This document shows positions 12,940 to 24,016 of a stretch of DNA of 64,000 nucleotides, piece after piece (position 1 is the stretch's first letter; each line of letters begins with the position of its first letter). Made by a program: the position numbers and the translations under genes. The notes under the pieces are model-generated. The model ran no database searches. It had not been told where the DNA came from and saw only the letters and a program-made list of their open reading frames with translations. This DNA comes from Nymphaea colorata (lineage: Eukaryota; Streptophyta; Magnoliopsida; Nymphaeales; Nymphaeaceae). The stretch is from positions 18,226,370 to 18,290,369 of the forward strand of contig NC_045140.1 in NCBI RefSeq assembly GCF_008831285.2, in the 5' to 3' direction.

Positions 12940-15593
12940 GCCGCGTCCGACCGTGCCGGTCTACCAATTACTTCTTTGGGCAGTGACGACTATGATGGAT
13001 CCGGTTCGAACCGATTCAAGCTAATCTCAAAGCCTAAAAAAACGAACGAGAATCCAATCTCTACCCAGTTCTGACCCTTCAAACAAGAGAAAAGAATGAA
13101 GCTTCGAACAAGAGAAAAGAAGAAAAGCTTCCGCTGATAACATTTCACTCTTCCAAAGAAATCATAGATAACTTGTAGTTGGGGTTTCACGTTAAAGATT
13201 TGAACAAGAAAATGTTGGATTCGGATCAGACACCTGAGCAAATCGAATCCATTTGAAAAGAGGGAGGATCTGGAAGGTTCTTTCCGCGTACGACCCGGAA
13301 CCTTGAAAACTGATTTGGTTGGTACAATAGTTTTCCTGGAAACATCACAACCAGGAGATTGTAAAAAACAGTGATGGGCTTCGTTATTACCAAGAAATGG
13401 GTAAAAATCACAGCCTAGAAGAGAAAAAGCCTATCGAAAAGTGCTCCATCTTATTTTCATTAGTAAATTCTTTTAGATGATTCTTAACAAGAAGGCAGTT
13501 CAACATCTTCCGTAAATGAGAAAATGACATCAATACATACATAAATAAGCAATTTACACATATTCTTATACATAAGCTTATTGTATCATTTATGCAGCGG
13601 GTCATCACACTCTTGCGTCAATAAAATATGCGTCAACATGTTTGAGCACTTTATTAGTTTGACATGTTGAGCTTTATGCTTAATCTTTATAACAAGCTTT
13701 AAGTAAACGACTCTCATATTAAATACAGTATGACACTGCATCTACACTATCCCTCAATCTTATTTATTAAAATCAAACATGCTTGAAATCTCAAGTGCAT
13801 GCATGCTATCCTGTCATGTGCAATATTAATACTTAATAGGCTCTCTACGAAGTCCATTCAAGGCAAATAGACGAGTTAAGGAGGAAAAATAAAGAAAATA
13901 GAAGGCCGTTCATCGCAATACGAATAACGCATTGATAATATGGTTATCACATGCTTAACAACAGTCATTGGTTGTGTTCCAAAGCTTTGCACCCAGATTC
14001 TCATCCTCATCTATCATGCTCATTTGTTGGCATCCATTGCCATGCTAAGTGTAAATGTCTGTACTTAGGTTTTGTGTTTTGATACAACCACTGCAAAAAT
14101 GCCCGTTTCACTGACGCGAAAACGGAAATGCCGTGCATTTACCAACGCACACAGGAAGGCGAAAGTGGGGAGCATGCCTTGTTTTATTTTCTGATGCAGC
14201 TTTTGACGTGTGTGTCGATGAAAATGCTTTTCGTTGACACGTTGTGCAAAGCGTCAGTGAAAAATGCAAGAGTTTCTCTACCATTATTAGTCTTCACATC
14301 AAAGAACCTCTGCATGTAGTGGTGCATTCACCGGTATTATGCGTCCACATCAGTGAAGTGCTGGCGGGACATCCCATGTCAGTGAATGGCTCTTCCACGA
14401 CGTTCATTTCGTTGCCTTAGAGAAAATGCATGACTTTTGTTGATTCTTTCTTCTTTGCATTAGAGAAGATTTGTACTTCCATCTCGGTTTGTCTGATGCG
14501 ATGTGTCCCATCAGAGATGTTTCGCAGGGGTTATAACATACTTTCTAGCCTCTTTTTTCCTCTCTTTGCTCTTGCAATGTCCTGTGTGTTTTCAAATTGT
14601 GTGTTTTGAAAACATGTTCTTATGAAACGCACTTTTGTAAATTAGCATCCAAATCACTAATTGCTTGGAATAATGTAACTTAATAGCTTAGCATAACTTT
14701 AGTTTGCTCGATCCTCCTCTAGATTTATTTCTTCCTTTTGGACTAATCTTTACTCTCATCTAAGTTACCCCGAAAACTGCCGGCAGTAGGATTGGCTTCC
14801 ATCCGTCTCGTAACTTGTGGGAAAATGATAGTATCTTCAACTTCTTACAATAATTTAGATGTAATCTCTTTTTCAAGTTCAATGTTTTGTGCGTAAATGT
14901 TATTTTCCTTTTTCTCTCTCTCTCTCGTTGCGTATAAATGGAATCAATTTTTGTTATGTTTACTGTTAGCATATTAGACTTGCTCGTTTGAAGAGGAAAT
15001 GGTGGAAGTGGGCACTTCGATGGACTCTCTTAAAGAGTTCAATTTGTACAGGAGAAACACAATAGAGTTGCCCAAATTTCATATTCACAGTTTTGCACGC
15101 CAACCCTTTATTCATTCAAAACTTCAAAGTTTAGAAACGAGAGACACATCCCATATGATTTTGTAGTGAATTTAAGAACATACTATTTGAGTTGTTACAT
15201 TGTAACTTTGAATCCGCCAATAAATTTTATTGAGCTGGTGTGAGCAGCCCCATGTATCTCGAACACTGGATTCACTCCTTTCATATCATAAAAAAGACTC
15301 ATACACCTTATGGTTTGTATAATGTGGTAGGGGGTCGCTCTAACTTATGCTTGCCAATATCAAATACATAAAAGAAATAATTAATGCACAACCGCAGGAA
15401 ATACAGTGCTTTCTGTACCGAGACCTTCATCTATGGCCGACTTGTTGGCTGGCTCATACTGATGTAAATGCCTGGTTCCACCCACGTAAACGCGGTACAG
15501 GTCATCTAAGAATGTTTGAGTATGCTCTCCTAATTTCTCCGGAACGTGGCCCCATCTGGTCAGGTAAAAAGGTTATGAACTCGTGCCACAACT
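12940..15593. other. intergenic; transposon-end-like segment at 14089
   Basis: No supportable protein gene. It is AT-rich with several short ORFs, and the only structured part is the CACTA-like segment (14089-14410, listed separately). Confidence 0.45.
14089..14410 (+). mobile_element. possible CACTA-type transposon terminus with subterminal repeats
   Basis: The segment starts CACTGCAAAAATGCCCG, close to the usual plant CACTA terminus (CACTACAAGAAA-type). Inside it, tttcactgacgc (14106-14117) and its perfect reverse complement gcgtcagtgaaa (14251-14262) form a 12-bp inverted pair, and related cagtga motifs recur to about 14385. CACTA elements carry such subterminal repeats. No opposite terminus, 3-bp target duplication or transposase was found, so this is a fragment or a guess. 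Confidence 0.4.
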
Positions 15594-15667
15594 GGTGCCG
15601 TGGTGTAGTTGGTCATCACGTCAGTCTAACACACTGAAGGTCTCCAGTTCGAGCCTGGACGGCGCCA
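15594..15667 (+). tRNA. tRNA-Val (anticodon AAC)
   Basis: The sequence folds as a complete cloverleaf. The acceptor stem is GGTGCCG paired with CGGCGCC (one G-T pair), the D arm contains GTAGTTGGTCATCAC, the anticodon stem is TCAGT/ACTGA with loop CTAACAC giving anticodon AAC, and the T arm is TCCAG-TTCGAGC-CTGGA. The discriminator base is A at 15667, and TTTT follows directly as a Pol III stop. It matches the plant nuclear tRNA-Val(AAC) pattern closely; the acceptor stem differs from the form I remember but stays paired. No intron and no encoded CCA, as expected. Confidence 0.93.
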
Positions 15668-17949
15668 TTTTAATAGCTATATATATGTTTTATGTGGAAT
15701 GAAATACTTCTGATGCTCATCCAAAAAAGTGATATATGTTGGACTTATGATCCAGATTTTTTAGTTAAAAATGAATGTTTGATGTTCCCATTTTCGTTCA
15801 GAACTAATTTGGTTCCAGTACTGTTTATGTAGTGGAAATTGTATTTAAATCTATTTATTGGACCATATTATGTCTCATAAAAATGACATTGCATTTTTTT
15901 GTTCTAGAAGCACACAGTTTGCCTGGCAGTTGTTTTCTCTGCGCACAATGAGAATATAGACTCCTAGTATTCCTTCTTAAGTTTTTTTGTCTTGCCGTTG
16001 AGTTTTCTTCTGTGAGTGCACATAACAATATATGTATAGTCTATACATTAGCCTCGCCATGAAGTGGGCAGTGCTAGACTAAAACTTTTGCTTAGGGCAA
16101 ATATTTTTCTCCTGTTCATGATGATCAAACATACCTAAAACTTTTGTCTTTACTTTGTTTTTTGTTTTTTGTTTTTTTTTTTAAGTAACTGGCTTTCCAT
16201 TACTGATGTTAATGGATCAGATTTGAACATACTCGCATCTCATACTATTTTGAACGATCTATAGATTTCTTCATCTAGATTTATAGATTTCTCCGTCTAG
16301 TCACAGCCGTCCAATTCAAATTGGACGGGGCTCAAGATGGCCGGAGGATTTCAGCTCTTCCTTTTTGTTATCCTGATTTGTAGTTTTCTTACTTAAAAGC
16401 TACAAGATGGATTAAACTTCACTATACTTGGGTGTATTTCGGGCCGTGTTGTTATATCATCGATAGATCTACAATAACTAAAATTTTTCTTAAATTTTTC
16501 AAAGATCAGAGGGGATACTATAAGGGTGTCAAGTTGAAGATCCCAAATCATTTCTCAAGTTCCATGGAGTTTTTGTTTTTGGGGTTGCATGTAAAAAACT
16601 TAATGTAAGCCAATAGCCCATTATTTAATTTACAGTGGTTCACCATTAAGAATGTAAGATGGTACATATTTGATAGCCCCGATCTCTAATTAGAGGCGGA
16701 TCTGAAATCCACTGTTTAAACAAACATGGGAGCGTGGATATACACTCTACCTGTGGAAAAGCATGTGTCAATCTGAGGCCGGAGGAAGATTCTGGTGAAG
16801 GAGGAGCTACCGACAATTTAGTGAAGGACGAACCAAATTGAGGTTAGCCATTTTGAATTTGCAAAATCGAGTAAAGATACCTCGAGCCTAAATATATCTC
16901 CGCCGCGTTTGACCGGCGAAGGGAGACGTGTTCCGATAGGAGAGTTTCGTTTTTTCCCTAAAGCCCGAGGAACTCTTTGTGGTCTAGAGCCTCTGGACCA
17001 CGTTCTTTAAAGAAAATGCCTTTGTGAGCTGACTACTTAATATTATAAATTATAGAACTAAGCATCCAAGGCAATCTCTTTCTTCTTTCTCTGTTTCCTT
17101 CTTTTTTGTAACTTCGTAGCTGATTGTATGACCAGAAAAATGGCGCAAGACATGCCACGTAGAAAGAACCTTGAATGATGCCGAAATTTTTTTATTTCTC
17201 TCTCGTATTTTTATCATATTTATAGTGTTGTATGTATGCCACATCTAAATATGAAACCAATAATCCGATTTGTAAGTTCATAACGAACTTGAATCCATGA
17301 ACTTTTAAACCACATGCAAACGGCATGACAATATGTTAAAGGACCAATTTTCAAATTAATATACAAACATTGAATACGGATTATTTATTAAAAATTAAAT
17401 CCAATCTAATATTTATTGGAATTTAGATATGAATCTGTTTGTTCTTAAATTCTAACCTGATCCAACTTTTTAACTGGATGTTGAACTTTTTTCACATTTG
17501 AAGCAGTTCGATCCAAATCAGATTTGTTGACATCCATAAAAGTGACGAGGGGAAAAGCCAAATGAGCTAAATGCCTTGAAGTCCTCCCTCTCGTATTTAT
17601 TTGAAGATCTTTAATCAGATGAAAAGTGATAGACAATCCAGTGGATGCATCAATATTCAACCTCTCTCACTCACATGCGGCAGTTCCAGAAGACTTGCAG
17701 AAAAAGATAACAAGGCAAGGCACGCGGAAATCTGAATGAAGTTAAGGAACATGAGTTGCATGTCCGCATTTATATGGTGACAATATCAATCATAATTGCG
17801 ATGTTGAGCATCCAAATCGCCAGGCAATCGCCGTCCCGGCAGCGGAGATATGGTCCCCTCGGGCCATGTCTGATTCGTAAATCGTAATCCGCCATCGCCG
17901 GCGGCCCCTCCCACCCACCGCCCTACCATTCGTCGGAAAGTGACGGATC

Positions 17950-18122
17950 AGCGGCGCCTCTCTCTCACGGCTCGTGGTGAGTTCCTCCTTCTTCTGCAAG
18001 AATTCGTGCAAATCAAAGAGGGTCCCTCGCAAAGCAGGCGCTTACGTATTCATGTAGCTAGATAATTATGGTGAAAGAACATAAAAATAAAAAGCGGCGC
18101 CTCTCTCTCACGGCTCGTGGTG
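17950..18122. repeat. 30-bp direct repeat separated by 113 bp
   Basis: The 30-bp string that begins agcggcgcctctctctcacg and ends gctcgtggtg occurs exactly at 17950-17979 and 18093-18122. The high GC of the unit contrasts with its surroundings. Confidence 0.9.
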
Positions 18123-21100
18123 TGTTGTTCTTACAATATACATACGTTAATATACCCAATATTTTTTTCATAAAATGCCTTCTAAAAGACCCATTCATCA
18201 AAAGCAACTGTGGATGACTTCTTCCACTAGATATGATCAACACATGGATTTATAGCAAATTACAAGGTAAAAGCGGACGATTTGAGGAAAGCTACACGGC
18301 AAGTATGCATGCACCTGCTGAGTCGGCGAGCTGGATTCTTGACAGGACTCAGGGTTGTCCCCTTCGTGGAAAAGAAATGAAAATGGCCTGAGTGGATTGA
18401 CCTATGATGGCGCTTTAATGTAGTAGCTCCATGAAAATCTTGAAAGGAGATTGCAAAAGTCTAGATCGTGATCCGCTCCTTTTGTTTGTTAGTCTCCGAC
18501 TGCCGCAATAAATGTCAAATTTAGTTAACTGAATTTCAGGTAAAGTGCAGGAAATTATTAGCCAGTCGTCCTACACCTTTGTCCCCACGGTGCGCTACTT
18601 GTAAGAAATTATCAACTACAAAAAGGAAAAATAGGTGACAGAAGATCGAGCGTTTGGCATGATCAACTGCCCTTCTTCTGTTTTTAGAACAGACGTTCAA
18701 GCTAGTAATTAAATCAAAGCCATAACTCATGATGTGAATCGAGAATTAGAGTTTGAATCTCAATAAACCTAAATCGTGATTTGAAAAGCCAAGGAGCAAA
18801 GATGAATGCAGATGAATCTAAGGAGTTCTGATTGCGTGTTGCTCCTGTTCATCTGATAACACAACACGCACCAAAACCACCATCAAAAGAAACAAACCTG
18901 ATCGAACATTCAATATGCAAAAAAAATTAACTGCTTGTCCAGTTATTACTGCAGCAATTCATAACCTTAGAGCTAAAAATTCAGCTACCCAAAAGGATAC
19001 AAGCAAAATCAAGGCAGATTTGAAATGATTAGGTCATCTTTCTGAAGCAGTGCTTCCATAAAAATAAAGCTGCAGCTGCAGGACGTTCAGGACCCCAGAT
19101 GACGGGGAAACAGATTAGAGGTGGGCGCTTCTCTTAAGAGCCATGGTTTTCTCTTAGCAGTTTCTAGTGAAGGCTTGTATGAAGTATGTAGTTGGGCCTC
19201 CACCGGCAGGTGATGGCTTTTCCCACTCAATTAATTTTCCAGTGAAGACCCTCAAAAGAAGAAGACGACATAGGACACAAGCCCTTTACAGATAGGCCAA
19301 TAGGATCATATAATTAATTATATGGTTGACAATATTGTTAACAGTACCTTCTTGGCTGAAATTTTTTTTGTAGCCTAGCCAAACCGTCGAAGTATATTTG
19401 AAATTCTGTATCAAAATCTTCATGGGATTCTGCAATGTGGCGTCTAAAATGAAAGTTCGTGGCCACAGACAATTGAGGGTGAGAGCTGATTAGGGATGTC
19501 AACGGATATGACTTGCGTTGTTTCAAAAAAGTTAGATATATAGAAACAAATTTAGCATCCCTTCTATTAGGATTTAGTTTTAAATAAATATTGTGTAGAA
19601 TTGGTGCTTAGAACTAACTGTGATTCACTTTAGATTAATATTCTATATCCAATATCCATACATTTTAAAACTTCCTTCATAACATGTTTCAAAATCAGTT
19701 GTATATTTAAAAGTGGGATACAAATCCTCATGTAAAATTTAGATGTCAGATTTTAGATCGCGTGAATTTAAAAATCGCTTCTCATGCAATATTATTAGTG
19801 TTTTCTTTTTGGTATTCCAATCCCAAATATGTGAACATCTATAATTTTAAATATGATAAAAAGGTACACCTGACTTGAATACAAGAGAATGCATTGTGCA
19901 ACCCTTGATCGGCCATTGTATCTCTTTTTTTTGGATCGATGGCACGAAATTAACTTACCTTAATGTACATCTTGAAGCAAAAGTGCCGGTATTTTAATAT
20001 GTATATAGCAGCTAACTCATCATTTTCATTGGTAATTGGTCCTCCCGAACGTCATTGCTGTCATAGTCTGATCGAGCATTTTGGCAAAGGAGATGATTGG
20101 ATATTCGAATAAAAAAATGTGGATATCAGTCATAATTGAGAATTTTTTGATAACGAGGTGATTGGATATCGGCGACTTCCATTAAGAAAAAAAAAGAAAA
20201 AAACTTTATGCGTTAGAAAAATTGATGGTACCTTATAAGGATAATGTATCGGGAAGAGCATAAGCGTCGTGACAAAGCTAAGTATATATGTGATTGATGT
20301 TGTTGAAGAATCATGTAGCGTGCACGCACAGGGCAACACATGCATGCATTCGGAAGAGCCATGAAAATGAAAGGTCTAAGGTGTATGGCTATATTCATAA
20401 GATCTATGCATAAAAATTAGCATAATATGACGAATGCCGATGCTTTTTTTTCGTGTCAATAATAGATTATCGCTTATCTAACATTATCATATTTAATTCA
20501 GAGAATCCTAGGGAAAAGGTGAAATAGCGACTACTAGAACAGTGTAGAAAGTGTCTCCACCACTATATACCCGTTCAAGTTTAATAAAATAAGAATATGT
20601 TGTGTGTATCGTATTCGCATGATTATATAAGAGCATTATTTGAGAAAAGGATCAATGCATAGAGAAGAGCATCAACCACCACATATTCATTATTAAGGAA
20701 GTCTGCAAATTCATGAGACTAAAAAGAACAAGGGCATTTTTTTCAACGGATCCTTTTTATCTTTGAAGTTCGAAGTTCAATCGTATGAGACAAGAGCTAC
20801 ATGTTTTATTCACGAGGTAGATAGCTGTTCTCCAATGAGAATAGCAGTGGTCATGGCTTATTTTTCTTCTACTCAACAACCAATCGGACCAAAATACAAG
20901 TCTTTTCTATCCATGATGGGTTGAGTAACATGGTTGTTCACTCAAACACATAAAATCCACACGGCCCGTCACTGCAGCCTTAGGAGTAAGGACTTGGTTT
21001 GGATTGCGACCACGAGATTTGAACCTCGAACTCTTCTATTTCATTCATAGTAATGAAACCTGCATTGTAAGGGGCTGGGCGACCGCCAGGTCTAGGTCTA

Positions 21101-21403
21101 ACCTGATCCGCTGACTAACTCACTTGCAAGTAAATGGTTTGATTAATGACCAACGAATCTCTTTGGTAGGTCATCAAAAGATTGGCAGGACCACTCGAAC
21201 CCTAAAGCAACGTCCGTTTTTCCAAGGAAGAGAAGACTTTTGGCTTTTTAGTTTTAGCCCGTTGGTGTCACTTTTTAAGTGCCTTTGTTTAAGAAAGAAA
21301 GGCTAAAGGAAAAATAGGTAAATTGACCATCGTGGGCGGAGAATTGACGGAAAACCTCAATGCAGTTCCATTGAAAAATTAATTAGCAAAATCTGTACGT
21401 ATG

Positions 21404-21407
<4 letters not shown>

Positions 21408-21446
<39 letters not shown>
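21408..21446. repeat. (TA)n microsatellite
   Basis: About 39 bp of uninterrupted TA dinucleotides. Confidence 0.95.
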
Positions 21447-21449
<3 letters not shown>

Positions 21450-22499
21450 ACTCCACTCCAGAGACACATTTGTTATAGTCCCTTCGTCAGAAATTGAGAC
21501 ATGAACTTTGTTTTTTTAATTTAAAACAAGGTTATCACAAAAGATGTTTGGAAGTGGGAACTTAGGACAGTTTTATGGGATACCAACTCAACGTCTTCGA
21601 CATTAAATACCCAACGGGTTTACTGTGTTACCATAAATTTAAGCCGTTATTTTTAAATTTGTTATAAATACTTCTATTTGTTAAATCAGTCCCCACACGA
21701 CGCTATGCTTTTAATGAAAAACTATCATGCTGTTGCGCTGCATACAAATAAAAAAAATGTAAATTGACGTAGGCAACATACTTTTTCAAAGGATTTTGAA
21801 AGCTCACCTAGGCTTATGCATATAAGGACCATATTCATATGGTAGACCGAAGAAAAATTGAATTAAAAATACTAAAAATGAAAGGGTGACCTCACTGAGT
21901 GTTTGAGAGGCCGGAGCATGAAACCGCTCGAGAAACATATATATATATATATATATGTATAAAGTTGATATGTTCCTCTAAAAGCCATTCATGTTATAAT
22001 CATTAGAAAAACATTAATTAAATCTAATGATAACTAACTTAATATATGCTTCTCGTCAATTATTTATCTTAATTCTATCCGTAAGGTTATATTGAAAAAA
22101 AAAAACACTTTCATAATTAATTTTAAAAGGTTTGGTTTTGACTCTTATCTAAGCGGTTTGCTATTTGCCAATTAATATATATATATATATATACATATCT
22201 TCTTTTGTTATTATAATTTTTTAGTCTTAATGTAAGTTATTGGTGACCTCAATTCTGATTTATTGATCGAGAGGAGGCTCTTCCTTCTCCATGTGACCTT
22301 TTCATCAGATCTTTTCTCAATTTAAAACTCAGCAGATTAGTTTTTTTGAGTCGGTCTTAGATCTGAATCTTTAGATTCTGGATCAGAGAAGTGAGGTTCT
22401 CAAACGCAATTGTCCCGCTAATTTTATGTGTTGAGTATTTTCGTAAACAAACACTAAGTTATGAATTTAAATGAAATAAACATTCTTATGATAAATGTG

Positions 22500-23010
22500 A
22501 GGCTGTGTACCAAAGTGAGTGAGTGAAAGGAACAGGGAGGGGGAAAGTCCAAAGAAGGTGGGGCCCGCTAGATTTGGTGGGGAGAGGGGGGGTGGGGGGA
22601 GGGGCCTTGAATCGTCCTCGGCGACAGCTTCGGCGATCTTCCTCGAATCGGGTGGAGTGGGGAAAAGGCGTGGACCCGCACTCCCAGTTAAGGCGACCGG
22701 CGATCTCCCCTCCGGACATGCACCGCTGTACGGCATCCTCCGCCTCTTAGACGGGAGGGCAACCTGCGGCAGCCGGTGTCCCGACGAGCTATCGGAAGGG
22801 ATCGGCGCCCACGTGGGAGAATAATCGGCGACGTTTTGAGTCAAAAGAAGGAAGATTTCGCGGATCCGGACGTTGGTGACAACTCGAGCTCGAAAATGAT
22901 TCTTTCAGAGTTTCAACTTTAAACCCCCCGTAAAGAGCGGGAAACGGATCGGGTCCAGGCCCGTCCGTTAACTCCGATTTGGATACCTTTTCTAGCTCCG
23001 TCACGAAACA
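22500..23010. other. GC-rich block of unknown function
   Basis: A sharp GC-rich block begins near 22500 after AT-rich DNA. Both strands are open for roughly 100-125 codons here, which is what GC-rich DNA does by chance. The minus-strand reading is Pro/Ser-rich and matches no family I know. A CACGTG G-box lies at 22813-22818. It could be an old first exon, part of a transposon, or distal promoter DNA of the response regulator downstream. No splice sites or start context decide between these. Confidence 0.3.
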
Positions 23011-23912
23011 ATGAATGATCTAATTTTATAAAAGTGTTCATTGTTCCAGCTAACCTCTAATGGTTGTGTTAAAATTAATGCAATTGAATAATCCATATTG
23101 GGGAAGTTAATACACAGGGACCGTCCATTTCATAGATTTGACTTAACAATTTATGGTCCATTTATCAGATGATTTGTGGTCCTTAGCGTGGTTACTCACC
23201 TCTTGGGGGCTCCGATTTGAAACCTTGTGGCCATGGGACCGCTACTCCAAATCTCGTCCCATCGGGTTCGGGATCCAGCAGCCCGACAATGGATCACGAT
23301 CTGGACCCATTGACAACCAACGAGAACCCGGAAGGGACCCGCCAACGCTTCTGGCCTGCGACAAAAGATCCAATATCCAACGAACAACGCCAACTAAATG
23401 AAGCCCCACCTACCGTCTAGGCAAACATTTATATATAGAGAGGGACTTATCCAATTCGTAACTTTTTTGGGATGGATCCGATAACGGAACCTAGAGGTAG
23501 AGGGGGTTCTTTTCCAAATCCAGAATCAAGTCCGCCCATGGGAGCAGGCCCGACCCGAATGCCCAGCAAAATCGGCGATCTAGTGGGAGGTGAAAAAAAA
23601 AATCGCGTGTGGCGCGGGGGCCGAGAGCGGCATCATTGCGAATCGCTGGGGCCAAATTTGGTCCGGACGGCCAGCCTTACTTACTTACCGTTGCCGTCAA
23701 CGAGGATACGTCCCGTCACCGAAGTGGACGACGGCGCGGTCTCCCAGTCGATCCTCTCCCGGTCAAAGCCCTCTCCTCCTTCCCTTCCTCTCTTCTGGAT
23801 CCTGCGGATCGCCCAGGAAAGCGATGCTCCTCGAATCAACCTCCTCCATCGACTTCGCCTGCAATCCCCAAAGTGCCCTCTCCCCTTTTCTTTCCTTCGA
23901 TGCCTTGCCTTG

Positions 23913-23919
23913 TTATATA
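23913..23919 (+). promoter_or_regulatory. TATA-like element of the response regulator
   Basis: TATATAC about 100 bp upstream of the ATG at 24017 would give a TSS near 23945 and a leader of about 70 nt. A second candidate, TATATATA near 23430, is much further away. Confidence 0.45.
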
Positions 23920-24016
23920 CAACCCCTCCATCCTTTTCGCTCCTTCTCCTCTCGTCCGCTTTTTCGGTCTTCTCTCTCTTCTTCGGCTGCACAGTCGACT
24001 TCCCGACGGCCGAGCA

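Larger units (their letters stand above)
15668..22460. other. long AT-rich stretch without a supported gene
   Basis: Many short ORFs, none recognised. Contents worth noting are a 30-bp direct repeat (17950 and 18093), an 18-bp perfect palindrome near 19309-19326 (catataatt and its mirror), a long AT microsatellite (21408-21446) with further AT runs near 21940-21958 and 22178-22192, and a short minus-strand open segment ending in AFTRNC at 19154. Poly-A/T runs are frequent. Confidence 0.5.

Noticed and set aside
17790-18032. 80-codon minus-strand ORF beginning MRGTLFDLHEFLQKK
   Set aside because: No family recognised, no splice or promoter signal, and one copy of a local 30-bp repeat interrupts it; too weak to call a gene.
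22467-22844. 125-codon minus-strand Pro/Ser-rich ORF
   Set aside because: In GC-rich DNA such frames are expected on both strands; the start is not ATG, and no family or splice pattern supports it. Kept only as part of an unassigned block.
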